Assembly: GCA_033807695.1 (NCBI GenBank) | Contig: CM066303.1 | Coordinates: forward strand, 2,294,001-2,358,000 | Reading direction: 5' to 3' | Origin: Daedaleopsis sinensis | Lineage: Eukaryota > Basidiomycota > Agaricomycetes > Polyporales > Polyporaceae | Length of the DNA: 64,000 nucleotides | In this document: positions 20,779 to 32,880 of the stretch, piece after piece | Layout of the letters: each line of letters starts with the position of its first letter | Position numbering within the stretch: position 1 is the first letter of the stretch | Notes under the pieces: model-generated | The model's input: the letters and a program-made list of their open reading frames with translations, nothing else | Told to the model about the DNA's origin: nothing | Database searches by the model: none | Translations under genes and position numbers: made by a program

Positions 20779-23700
20779 ATGGACATCACCATTGCCGATG
20801 TTGACTCGGACGATCTCACCTCCAACACCGACGACTTCTGCTTAGAACTGCACATCCCATTGGATTGCCATGCTGCTCTCCTACCTCCAAGTACCGGCTC
20901 AGTCGTCGCTCTGCTGCAATTCAAAAACCTGCCGCGCGGCGTCTCTTCCATCGAAGAGAAGCAGAAGCATGGCTCTCTATGGTTCTCTGCTGATCCGCCG
21001 GACCTCGATTTCCTACCAAGCGAGCTCTTACCCCGATGGCCCCTTCCTCCAGCATCTGTCATCCGGGAGCTCGTGGACCAGGTCAAGCATGGACGAGGAC
21101 TGAGCCGAGATGGTTCTGTCATCCCGGCACACCTCTCGGATGGCGAGCAAGGTCGACGACTGCCCATCTGGGTCCTAACATACTGGGCGGATGCGTTAGC
21201 GGCTCAAATTGCACAAGCAGCATGGAAGAAGGCCGTCACCTGGATGGACTCACAAAGTCGTGGTTTTCTGGAAGGTGCGAAGATGAAGAAAGATGTGATG
21301 GAGCTGCTACACGGTGCGCGGTGGAAGGAGACTCTGCACGGACCAGAGATGAGTGGTGTCACCTTGGAATCTCTCACTACGTACCTCTCGTTCGATTGGC
21401 TTGCGGGGTGCCATGTGGCCGACCAAATCCATGCTATCCACGAGGAGATCCGAGCATCTTCGTGGGACTACGAATTCCCCCACCTACTTGTTGATCTGGA
21501 GTTCGCCAACCACGTTCTACAAGCCCATCAGCACCCAGACGACTACCATACAAAAGCAGCATACACATTTTTGCGGAAGGTTGAGCATGATCTGTCCCAT
21601 GGTCTTGCAGACTCCGTCGGAGGGCTGGTCCACATCCGAGGTAACCATTATGTCGCCTTCGTTCTCGATACGAACGCGCAAGTGGTTCGCTTCGGTGACC
21701 CTCAGGGGCGACGCATCCCTACCCCTGTCAAAGAGGCTTTCGTATGGTGGCTGTCCCGGCTTCTACAGGAAGGGAACGAGCGTGAAGGAGGAATGGGCGA
21801 TATGTCAGACGCGGCAATCAACGTCACTGTCAGCGACTTACCTTGCACGAGGCAGTACGACAACCATTCGTGTGCGGTGCTGTCCTTGAACGCTTTGGCA
21901 CACCACTATGCTCCGGAAACTGTTGCCCTGCTCCCTTTTCGTGACAAGAACGCACTTGTCCTCGAGCGGATGACATTTGCGTACCGGGTGCTATCTGTTC
22001 AAATGCAATATGTGAGCTTCAAGTTATGGTCGCACCGTGACCTGTCTGAGATCGTAGCTGATCGTCATTGACTCTCACCTTCTGTAGCAAATCAGCGAAG
22101 ACCAACTGCCCTTCGAAGCATTTGATGGAGAGGCCCACGACTTCAAGTTTACGTTCACCTACGAAGGCCGCTCAGACGTGTCAGCAAGCATCGATAGTGA
22201 CCGCGAAGAAGCAGCCTCAAGCTCAGAGCTCCCACCTGGTAGTGAACACAGCACCTCGTCGGTCTCTCCCAGGCCCTATGCGAGCAGTGGCTGCTCGGAT
22301 GACGGTGATACCGGGAGTCTGTACACCAGCAGCACCGAGTCAGACTCCGAGCCCTCTAGTGACAGTGACAGTGACGCACCTGAGCCACCGCCTCAAGCTT
22401 CACGTTCGAATGTGTCTGCCAACAGGCTACATGACGACCGTCTATCCCACAACCATGCGACGTTCCAGAACAAGAAGCAGGTGTCAATCTTGGCCTTCCG
22501 CCCTTTGCTAACGCCCGAGGAACGTGAAGAGCGACGTCAGCGTGACAACCTCCGGGATGCTGAGCTGCGAAGGGAACAGGAAGAAGAACAGCAACGGAGG
22601 AAGGACAAGCTGAAGCTCGCAAAGCGGGTCAACGCACGGGAGCGCAAGCGCAAGTCTCGCGCACGCATGAAGGCGGCCAGGCAGGCCGACGCAGGACAGA
22701 CCAGTTCAGAGGGAGACCCACGATCCGCGAAGGTGAGCAAAGCGATAGCCGTCTTACGAGCACTGACATGACACGATATGTATTTATCCAACAGCGTCAG
22801 CGTCTGCGTGAGCGGGATGATGTGTCGACGGCTACCTTACCGACCCTCGCGGAATCGTCACGCCCGTACCGTGAATTCAAGCACGTCCAGCGTGAGGGCC
22901 GCAAGAGAACACGTCCTCCGCGTGAAGGTCCCCATCAGCTGTCGACCCGGGTCAACTGGCAAGCTCCACATCTCTGGACGATGATCAATGAGGCAGCACG
23001 TACTGTCGGGTTCCCATTCAGCCCTGCCGACATCGTCAGACGGCTCAAAAAGCAGAGCCCGGTTCTCTTCAAGGACCTCCACCCCCAGCGCATAAGCGAG
23101 TGGCGCGATCGATCTGTTGCGGGTCAACTGGTATGGAAGGAGAACGTGTTGAGACGTGTGAGTCGGGGGTATCGCCAAGGATTCGACAATACGAGGAAGA
23201 CGATCTTGGTAAGTACACACTGGCAGAGTCATGGCAGGGAAGGAAGAATAGCGCACTTACAGTCTGTGACAGCGCGACTACCCCGAACTCGTTCAAGAGA
23301 TCATACAGCAGTTGCGCGACCTGCGAGACACAAGCGTAGCCCTTGACATCACGACAATCCGAGGAATCATGATTGCGATGATCACTCACCATGCGCCCGA
23401 GGTTTTCGAGAAGGTCGACAAGCATGGGAAGCACTTCCAGTGCCCCGAGCTCTACGTCCGGCGGTTCCTCAAGCGTCATCTTGGGTGGTCCATACGTCGC
23501 TGTACCCGAGCAGGCCACAAGTTTCCTAAAGATGTTGAAGATGTCTGTCGGAAGTTCTTCCTTCGTAACGCAGTAACCGCTCGCGACGAGGACATTGCAT
23601 ACCCCTGCTTCATCGTCAACTCCGATCAAACTCAGGTCCTCTACTCAGCGGGGAACAAACTCACCTGGGCGCCGACGAACTCAAAGCAGGTCGCTGTGGT

Positions 23701-24858
23701 AGGAGCAGATGAGAAGCGAGCCTTCACGCTCTTTGTGGGTGTCTCGGCTAGCGGCGAGGTGCTACCCTTTCAGGCAATCTACCAAGGGCAGGATGAGAAG
23801 AAATCATTGCCCCAACCGGGCACGCGAGCATACGAAGAGGCAGTCAAGCTCGGGTTCCGGTTCGAAGTGTCCAAGACGAAGACATACTGGTCGACACTGA
23901 GCACCATGAAGACGTACGTCATCTTCATCCTTGCACCGTACTTCGACCACTGGCGATCCTTCCACAACCGCCCAACCCAGCGATGCATCTGGAACATAGA
24001 TGTGTGGTCAGTACACCGGTCAGAGGAGTTCCGGATGTGGATGAAGAAAGAATATGTTTGGATCATCGTCATCTACGTACCTGGCGGCTGCACACCCCTC
24101 CTCCAGGCCTGTGACGTTGGCATCCAAAAGCTGTTGAAGATGGCCATAAAAAAATCGTCGCATGCTGATGTTGTTGACGAGATGCTTGCACAGATCAAGA
24201 ACGGTGTCCTCCCAGAAGCCGTACATCTCCAGAAGAACATCGGTGTGCTACGAGATCGATCAGTCAAGTGGATGGTGGACGGTTACAAGGCCGTGAACAA
24301 GGCAGACATCGTCAAGAAGGTGAGTGGCATGCTTCTGTTCTCACGGATGGACTTGAACTTACGTTTCCCGGCTAGGCATTCCGTCTCTGTAGTGCTGGGC
24401 GTTTCAATATGTCGTTCGAGAGCTTGACGAGCCTCGAGGCACGTCAGGCCCTCAACGAGCTCAGAGTGACAGAGCCGGTGTTCTACACCGAGATCACCTC
24501 AGGACACAACACTTCGGAAACCCCGACTGGGGTTGACGGCACGTTCCCGGAGGACAGCGAGGATCCGATGGGCGAGCGCGAGGTCGATGAGGACTCCGCC
24601 ACGAAACTGTCCAGCATTGAAGGGACAATCTTGGACTCTGCTACTGCGGCCGATCTCCTGTCTCCAGATGGCGGCTCCTACTCGGACTCTGATGAGGACG
24701 TCGAGGTTCCTGGAGATGAACCGGATGATAGCGTGGGTGAGGAACCGGTTGGAGCAGAGGTAGAAGCGTTGCGGGTGGGAAAACGGCGGCGCTTACCGAC
24801 CAAACGCTATCAAGCTGCTGAATGGGTACGCTTTGACGAGTCTGACGATGATATTTAG
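20779..24858 (+). CDS. Fused Ulp1-like cysteine protease / DDE transposase
   Basis: Five exons (20779-22011, 22088-22732, 22795-23208, 23273-24319, 24376-24858) join to 1273 residues; all four introns are GT-AG and phase 0. The first ATG is 20779 (MDITIADVD); upstream in-frame sequence has only a TTG. Residues about 230-400 resemble a C48 (Ulp1/SENP) peptidase: His290 in GNHYVAFVLD, Asp307 in FGDPQG, Cys365 in QYDNHSCAVLSLNAL. A Ser/Asp-rich linker and a strongly basic coiled coil (about 530-620) follow. Residues about 765-1110 are a DDE_1/pogo-like transposase: Asp882 in FIVNSDQT, Asp1007 in WNIDVWSVHRS, Asp1045 in PLLQACDVGIQK (37 residues apart), with a helical DNA-binding region before it. 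The tail is acidic, ending FDESDDDI. The protease could process the fusion or remove SUMO-like tags; that is inference. Confidence 0.82.
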
Positions 24859-25580
24859 AGCATCAGTAGCTACGACAGCACTTTACTCTACATTGTATGC
24901 TAAGAGCAAGGTCAGGAGGCCGATTTTCGGGGTGTTTTTGGACATGTTCGTCACAATCGGCGGGTGGGTGTGTGACCAGTGACATAGGCGCCAGAACCGG
25001 TGAGGGCGAGGTCGGTGTGACTGTGACCCGCCGCTATGCTCTGATCTATACAGTATCTGCGATTTCCGGACATGGTAGCGCCTATAGCAATGGGGAATAG
25101 CGCTGCATTCGATAACAACCAACTGGTCCTTCCAGGGATGGTAAATGTGTACGCATGAAGATCAGAACGTGTTTTATGCATAGTACCAGCATACAAAGTT
25201 TCCGGCATCATGAATGAGAGGCCTATTGGCATCGCCGGCGTGACCGGTCTGAGCTTCAAGTTACTAATGTAATTGGTAATTACTAGTCATAGTGATAAGT
25301 CGATGTATTTTACAAGTACTCTATAGTGCCACGATATACACTCAAAACGAGGTCACAATGGCCACCAAACTCTTCTAGTACCTGTATCTGCAACTATAGG
25401 TGAGCACAACTAGCTATAGAGACTCGACTGAAGCTGAAGAAGTGGCTGAGGATTAATACTAAGTTAGCAAGGATAGCCGGGCGCTATTAGATATCGATTT
25501 CTCGGAGGTCATCCGAACACTAGCTCTTTTTACGATTTCCCGATTTCCCGAACTTTTAAACTCTTACTATAAATGGGAAG

Positions 25581-25624
25581 AAAGTAGCCCTACTTTTCCG
25601 ATTACTTTTTTACCGAACAGGCCC
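25581..25624 (-). repeat. Right terminal inverted repeat (44 bp)
   Basis: Exact complement of 20317-20360, ending ...ACCGAACAGGCCC and followed by TTA, the same trinucleotide that precedes the left repeat. Confidence 0.92.
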
Positions 25625-26421
25625 TTAAGACAACTTAAGTCACGTCGAGATTTTGCTGATGCTAGCGGCGCTGGTGGCAACCCCAACCGTCATGGTCATT
25701 TGGGGTGCACATTAAGCTTGCGACAGGCAGTTATATCCTTGGTCTGCTGTACACTGCCTTACGGTCGTGAAGCTAGCAACGGTCGAGACCGGTGAATATA
25801 AGCAGTGACTAGTGACTGCCCGGGCTGCCGCTTTGGCCCGCTGCTGCGAGGGATGTGACCGGGTGTCACAAACTGTCCGAGCGCCCTTCCGAGCACCCTT
25901 CCGAGCGCTGGTCCGAGCGCCCGTCCGGCGGATGGTGCACCATAGTGCCAACATTCATGGCGAAACTTGAAGGAGACCTGAGTCCTGCCGCCGTTTTCCA
26001 CGCCTTTTTCGGTGCGGAACATCTGCCTTTGCCCATCGTGTAGCAACCAGGTGGCCACAGAGCGCCGCGGCGGCGTGGTCCAGCCGCTCGCAGTTGCACT
26101 GCCTAGTTCACTATACTAAGTACGTCACGGTACCACGAAGCCGGGTTCTCTGGGTCCGACAATACTAACTCTCACATGGACCACAATGGTGTCGGAGTAG
26201 CGTCTGACTCTGAGCTCAGAAGATGGGATATGATCAGTCATGCATAGTTTCGGATCGTTCTCTTTGCCGCTGGCGGACAGCTGAACTCTATCAACTTCGC
26301 GTCCACAACAGGTTCTCGCTGAGCGCTGGCAGTCTCTCGGCACACGAAACAGGCGTGGTCCCTAGTCATAGCCCCCCCGTCGCAAACCACCTCCCCTCAC
26401 AACTTCCACACCTGTCTGACA
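25625..26421. other. Intergenic, promoter region of first P450
   Basis: No gene recognised. A short tandem array of CCGAGCGCCCTT / CCGAGCACCCTT / CCGAGCGCTGGT-like 12-mers lies at about 25877-25925 and creates spurious open frames on both strands. The last few hundred bases probably hold the promoter of the P450 starting at 26422. Confidence 0.4.
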
Positions 26422-28543
26422 ATGCCCTGGAACACTGTTGACACCGTCGCGCTTGTCTCTTTCATGCTTATTCTTGGCCTCGTCGTCCGACGTTCGCTCG
26501 GCCAGAGTCGTCTTCCCCCTGGTCCCCGGCCTATTCCTATCTTCGGCAACCTCTTTCAACTATCACAACAAGAAGAATGGCTACAATTCACTCATTGGGG
26601 GAAGTTATATGGTACGGAAATCTACGTATGTATGGACGGACTGTCATGCTGACGCTAAACATGACCTAGGCGACATCGTCACCATCCGTATCTTCAACAA
26701 GCCCATTGTGATCCTCAACTCCGCAAAAGCGATTGTGGATCTCTTTGAGGCTCGCTCAGCGATCTACTCTAACCGACCCCACCTCACTATGGCATGTGAT
26801 CTGTACGTCCATAGGATTGCTTGTCAATGTGCGCGACCTCGACCGCTTTGACACCAAACTTCCTTTAGCATGGGCTGGGGTGAAACAGTCGTGCTCATGC
26901 CTTATAACGAACGTTTCAAGAACTATCGCAAGCTTCTCAAAGTCGGCCTGAACACCCAAGTGACTCGCGAGTATTGGCCTTTAATGGAGAAGGAGATCGG
27001 CCGTGAGCTCGTATGGCTACTTGACAACCCAGACGCCTATGTCCAACACTTCCGACGGTACGAGTAACACAGTATTCTATGCGAGACATCTGGCTGACGA
27101 CTCCCTTTCCTCTTCCAGCACAGCCGGTTCCGTAGCACTCAAGATTGCGTACGGGTATCAAAACGAGAACAATGAATTCCACTCGCTCGTTAAAGATACA
27201 GAAGACGCTTTACACATGTTTGCGATAGCAGCTCTCCCGGGGGTATTTTTGGTCGACACCCTCCCGATTTGTACGTTCTGTGGGTCTTGTAAATCGTGCG
27301 ATGATAGTAACCATCCCCCGACAGTGCGATACCTGCCTCCTTGGTTTCCCGGCGCGAGTTTCAGACGTCTAGGAATCCGGACACAGAACCTCATCAAGTC
27401 GATGATCGACACGCCGTTCAACATGGTAAAAAAACAGATTGTACGTCAATGGAAGTCTACTACGTTGCTCTATCTCGATGAGTGACTGTCAATGTAGGAT
27501 GCGGGTACCGCCCCCCGGTCTTTCACCGCAGATCTGCTCAATGAACCCGTAGAGGAGCGGAGCTGCGATGAAGATATCAAGTGGGTCTCTGCAGGGTTAT
27601 ATTCCGGTCAGTCCGATACAGTGAGTGTTGTGCACTACTCGCTCGTAGTGTGCGTGGCTAATTTATTTATTGTTCAGACGGTCGCAGCTCTGTCTACGTT
27701 TCTTCTTTGCATGATGCTCTTCCCCGATGTTCAGAAGAAAGCCCAGGCGGAGATCGACAACGTTATTGGGAATGATCGGTTGCCTAAGATTGAAGACCGA
27801 GAGGCCCTGCCCTTCGTCGTTGCTGTGCTGAAGGAGGTCCTCCGCTGGCGCCCAGTTGTACCCATGGGTAAGCAGTCCTTAGCTTTGGCATAAGGATATT
27901 CTGACGATTTTGAAATTGTTCAGTCTCTCACTCCGTCACTCAGGATGACGTCTATCGTGACTTCAAGATTCCAAAGGGAACAGCGCTCGTGGCCAATATT
28001 TGGTGCATAATTTGAAACCCCCAAGATTGCGTTGTGCGCTCAGAATCTCACTGGTAATATCTACTTTCAACAGGGCCGCCTTGCATGACCCCGCACGCTA
28101 CGATGACCCAAGTGTGTTCAGACCTGAGCGCTTCCTCCCCCCGGAGAACGCACCGGACAGCTCCAGCTTCGCGTTTGGGTTTGGTCGGCGGTGAGCAAAT
28201 AACATATTTCCTTCTGCGTTGATTTGGATTGATAACACGAATTCTTTACTCTCGTAGTGCATGTCCTGGCGAAGCTGTCGCGCACGCGTCGCTATTCTGC
28301 GCTGTCGCATGCATTCTTGCGGTATTTGATATTCAGATGCCGGTAGATGACACTGGCAAATCACTTAAGCCAAGGATGCTGTGGTCTTCTGGTGTCACAA
28401 GGTGTGTGTCTGTCTTAGCTCAAAAGATGTCTGCATACAAGCTGAACCTGAAAAGCCACCCATACCCTTTCAAAGTCAAGATTGTCGCACGCTCTCCGGA
28501 AGCCGTTACCCTAGTTAACCGGGCTCGGGATGTGATGGATTGA
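26422..28543 (+). CDS. Cytochrome P450 (first), 11 exons
   Basis: Exons 26422-26611, 26670-26802, 26869-27057, 27119-27270, 27325-27440, 27498-27620, 27678-27867, 27924-28002, 28074-28190, 28258-28401 and 28456-28543 join in frame to 506 residues, the usual P450 length. The N-terminus is a membrane anchor ([17 protein letters not shown]) followed by the Pro hinge [12 protein letters not shown]. Later come the I-helix [10 protein letters not shown] (about 292-301), ExxR in [17 protein letters not shown], and the heme loop FGFGRRACPG with Cys432. All core residues are present, so it should be an active monooxygenase on the ER. It resembles basidiomycete microsomal P450s of the O-methylsterigmatocystin oxidoreductase-like type; substrate unknown. 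The last intron (54 nt) is in frame and could be retained. Confidence 0.88.
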
Positions 28544-29782
28544 ATATGTGCATACTGAACCCTTGTCAGGTTTTGTACGAAATGTTCTCATAGTTGTATC
28601 TTGTCAGGTGAAGTCTCGGCAATAGCAGCGGTTCGGAGTCTCGAGGATTGGGTATCGGATAGCAGGGGAGAGCGTCGGCGTCCAGAACTCGCGAATTCGA
28701 AGCCAGCCCCGCGGCCATGGACCGGTATTGCGCGCTCGTATAGGTGAGAACCCCGACCTCCATCGGACGGAAGGCGCGTGCAAGCGGCTACTATACTTAT
28801 ACTGTAGTGGTGACTGTGCCAGTGCTTCCTGCCATGATACTAGTGATTTCGAAGTTTGAAGATGTTGATTGGCGAAATAGTCCGAGGCATCGCAGTCAGC
28901 TGTGCTGAGCGATATCGAACAGTTAGTACTTATCCTGGCAGAGGGCCCGGCAACACCTCGTAGTCAGCGAGCACTTGTGCCACAGGCGTCAAAGCACGGT
29001 CACCGACACTCAGTGAGACGCTGGCCTTCTCCGGTTGTAGGCCGCACTTGGGAATCTGAGCCACATACCGCACGGTGCACTGGTTGCGAGGATGATGATC
29101 GTGCAGCCTCGGGGAGATACCGACCGGTGCTCCTCCTTAAGCTCACGCTCCTCATCGTCGTCATCGGCGAGACCGCCCGCTTCCCGTCGCCGTCGACTGC
29201 AATTCAGATGCCATGATGGACTTATGTGGCTTGAATCTTTACCTGTATCGGGATAGGCACTGCCAGTCACTAATATACTGCTCTGTCAGTTCAGTAGACG
29301 TGAGAGACGCGGCAAAGCAATTTCAACTCGCTGTGGCAGTATCCGCAGTCGTACATGTAAGGTAAGGTATCTATGCAGACACAAACCACTCGTGACCATG
29401 ACTCACTCGGAAGGCGACCTCGGCGAGTCATTCCATAGTTCAGTGAAATAGCAATTCCGCTGGCACAACGACCGTGATATTCGTCTGCTTCAAGCCGACT
29501 CGGAGCGCTCAAGCAGCATTGTAGGACAGAGAATCACCGCTACCATATGCGCCGTACCAGAGCCTGAGAGGTCCTGAATAGCACGAAGTGACTAAGTACT
29601 TTCTAGGCTGAACGGACTCGGATTTCCGCCGTACTGAACTCTGAACTTCCGACACCGCCGCTCAGCCTTGGTCAGTTGACTGATTCAAGTTGTAGGGTAC
29701 AATATCGGTACAATGACCTGCTAGTCACGATAAATATACGATTGAAGGAACATATAACTGGTAACACTGGGCCGTGTCCGCA
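28544..29782. other. Intergenic between convergent P450 and membrane protein genes
   Basis: Only short open frames without family resemblance. The two flanking genes converge on this 1.2 kb stretch, so it holds both 3' ends. Nothing else recognised. Confidence 0.4.
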
Positions 29783-31662
29783 CTAGAGAGACTGCATTTC
29801 GTACGTCCCAGGGCGGAAGGTCATCCTGTAGCTTGCCTGTTCAAGTTCAGATTCGTCATAGTTGCTGCTCGTTTCACATTGGCTATGATCGGTCAGGTTT
29901 GATCCAGTAGGCCATCCCGTTCCTGTCAGGACTGATGTGTCGGCCCATCTGTGGCGCGAAGTGAATCCCGAGTCGGCGCGCTTTGCAGCTTGGAATGTGT
30001 CAAGAGTGGTATGATCTTCCGTAATAGTCTGAGTGGTGGTGAGTGTGCTGCGTCGGTGAAATGCCTCGAAGAGATTGAGAAGAAGTCGGGTTCCTGATAT
30101 TATCATCGATGCATGTGACATACTGCCATAACCAAAAGAATGGGGCATTAGACGAGTGCGAGCGCTTGTATGAAAGAATCGGATGCATACGAGACTGCGG
30201 AGGGGGCAAGTCCATCAGGGGCAGCAAACCACATGACGGTGTTCGTGAGTAGCCCGAGGGCAATCCTATGTGCCTCATTGCAGTCAGTATGATACGTTTG
30301 CACGTGCACTGCAGGATGTAGACGTACACTATGAAATATATAACACTGGGGTCACGGTTGATTTGTCAGGACTGATGCTTGCGATATGTGACAATACACT
30401 GGCACTCACTTATCTCGAATGAGGAGAGCTAACAGGTCAAGTCGCTGGCCATCGACGACAACCTCCCCCGAGCGTGCACGCTCAATGGCCTTCCAAATAG
30501 CGAGCACGACAAGCCACATCTCAAAAGCAAGTCCTGGGAGCCAGATAGAGAAGAGGTAGCTTGTTGTGATGCCGTAGCAGCCCGTGAGTCCCGGTGGTGT
30601 CGGCAGCGCTATATGAGTATTCGATCTTCAGTAGATGATAACAGTAGCCGCAACTAGGACTGCTTACTCGTGCCGACCGAAATACCGTAGTTATACACGA
30701 TGAGCATAACGGCAATCTCGGCAAAGAAGAAGACACCATTGAAGATGCCGAGCACCTTGCTCTTGCGGTACATGGCATATATACGGAGCTGAAGGATAAC
30801 TATTACGTAGGTTAGCACTTGTCTGTCCGGACAATCACGTCGACAAAACGCATGACAAACCTTCGACAGAGTATAGCATGAGTGAGCCAGCTGTGCCCTC
30901 CCAGTAAAAGTAGAACTCGCAGCTAGAGATAGTGGATTAGTATCACGAGTAGTATGATATTAGGGCAGTCATGAAGTCACCAAGTGACTTACAACTAAGG
31001 TGCCGTACCATACCGAGGGTCAGCATTGCCGCTCTGACTAATAGTGGATATACCATAGACGCACCTTCGCGGAGTGTCCTCCAGTCATCGTGACGGCGAG
31101 GTTGACCGTGAGGAGAACTGTCCCAAAGACGCGAACCTGTGCGTCGATGAGTCAGAGACAGATCCTCAAGCTGTCAAGTCTAGACTTGCCCAAAAGTACA
31201 GAAATTTTGAGATGTTCCATTTTGTACTCTGTCCGTGTAATAAGTTATAGTGGCTTTCAAAGTTATGCAGTGCAGCCTCGGTGCAGACATACCCATACAA
31301 ATCGAATCTTAAACGTCACGGGATTAGCGAGAAATCAGATCATAGTAGGAGAGTGTGTACGGACCTCGGTAGACAGCACCATAACTGCCACGGAGTCGGG
31401 ACCATGTATCAGTGTCCATGCTATCATGAGCCTCGGAGTAGGTTACACTGACTGAAGTCGAGGAGAAACCAAGTGTACGCAACCACTAGGGGTACCAACG
31501 TAGAGCGTGTGTGAGTTATTGAATCACTCAATATACCGAGCTGTACTAACCGGCACAATACGCGACAACGGTTGCATCCTGATGTAGCTCCACAAGTTGC
31601 TGAATAGCGGCAGCGGCAGCGGCTGCAGCGGACTCGGAGGATGTGCCTGCTGTATCCGACAT
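29783..31662 (-). CDS. DUF6533-type seven-helix membrane protein
   Basis: ATG at 31662 begins MSDTAGTSSESAAAAA with an Ala run, then QQLVELHQDATVV, the usual start of this basidiomycete family. Further exons give VVAYTWFLLDFSQ; CEFYFYWEGTAGSLMLYSVEG (about 30880-30930); MYRKSKVLGIFNGVFF and EIAVMLIVYNYGISVGT; YLFSIWLPGLAFEMWLVVLA; a helix GLLTNTVMWFAAP; RLLLNLFEAFH. A Ser/Thr-rich cytoplasmic tail ends at 29783. About eight exons; some middle boundaries are uncertain. The proteins are multi-pass plasma-membrane-type and of unknown function. The frame appears unbroken where it can be followed. Confidence 0.68.
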
Positions 31663-32880
31663 CCTGTATGGTGAAAGCGCTCAAACACTAGAGAGAAGGG
31701 CGAGAGGGCGAACGATGGAGACGTGGGTGATCATATAGACCCCCGACGCATTATAAGTGAACTAGTATTGGGTAGTACTAGGCGTCAATCCAATCTTTTT
31801 TCTTCCACAGTTCAGAAGGGCGCTATCCCGGTCCTTCGGCCGTTGCAACTTTCCAAGACCAACTCAGAACAGCATCACAGCAGCGCGGCATGGAAGACGA
31901 GTCTTAAACCATAACTCTCGTCTCTGCAGGGATGATTCCACGCTGCCAAGCGCCATGGAATTCTTCTTACCCGGCGGTGTGGCCCCACTGTGAAAGTTTT
32001 CATGATCAGATGTTCAACAGTTTCAGATAGAAGTTCGTGCGAGAGCACTCGCACTTACTATTAGATATCGAGACCCTGACCGGGCGCAACGCTGACAGCT
32101 TCTTCTACGCCTTACATGTGGTCGCACTGAATGAGTCAAGCTTCTGGTATGGGCGACATCGGCCAGCGAACTTGGGGCTTCTATCTATCATCATCGTCAT
32201 CATCATCATTTGCCGCACTGAGCCCACGTACTACATTCGAGGATAGACGCCAGGTACTCCCGATCACCGACCACGCCGGTCGGCGCGATTCCGATGGTGG
32301 CGCGCTGATACTTATATCTAGATCTGTCATATAGTGCGCCGGTGTCTGGAGCTGGACAGAAGCATACGGAGGAGGAGGAGAAGGTTCAGTTCAGGTACTA
32401 GATGGCAGATGCTAACAGTGCGCCACTAGGTAGTAGTAGTATCAACTGCTTCAAGTTAAAGTTACTACGAGAAGGCGATGACATTCGTAACCGCGGTCCG
32501 TTACATCGTCATCACCCTCCCGCTGAGCGCCCGCACGTCCTTCTCACACTGTCTTCTACTGTCTTTGCGTGTACCGTACTAATAGTAATGAGACCTTACT
32601 AGGTACTACACTTCTAAAGTACGTCGAGTGCAACAATAAGGAGCATCTTCCGGCGAGAGGGAGTACGATATGCCAAACTTACTAATGGTCGTAGTAAATC
32701 ATGCGGTAAGCCAATATCCTGCCACTGGCAACTTGAAGTAGTACCAGCAGTGGCAAACAAGTAACTTTGTTCACTGGTACTAGATAACTTGAATCGAGAA
32801 TGACTTCCTAAAACAACTGGCGCAATTATTGTACGGCATGGTGGTTGCCTATTCATATGATCCTGACCACCGTTATCTGT
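31663..32880. other. Intergenic
   Basis: No gene recognised. A short CATCATCGTCATCATCATC microsatellite lies near 32188-32210. The left end is the likely promoter of the minus-strand membrane protein gene; the right end holds the 3' end of the flavoprotein gene. Confidence 0.4.

Larger units (their letters stand above)
20317..25624 (+). mobile_element. DNA transposon with 44-bp perfect TIRs and a protease-transposase gene
   Basis: Perfect 44-bp inverted repeats (20317-20360 and 25581-25624) beginning GGGCCTGTTCGGTAAAAAAG enclose 5308 bp. The flanks read ...CTTA before the left repeat and TTAAG... after the right one, giving a TTA duplication (or TA plus one chance match). One five-exon gene on the plus strand fills the interior. 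The perfect TIR identity, intact gene and clean flanks suggest recent movement. Superfamily placement is unclear: the TIR start and TTA target look PIF/Harbinger-like, while the DDE domain looks pogo/DDE_1-like. Confidence 0.88.

Noticed and set aside
25855..26099. Small open frames over the CCGAGCGCCCTT tandem
   Set aside because: Caused by the short tandem repeat; no start context, splice sites or similarity.
28902..29270. About 100-codon frames on both strands between the P450 and the membrane protein gene
   Set aside because: No similarity, no consistent splice structure, and overlapping frames on both strands.
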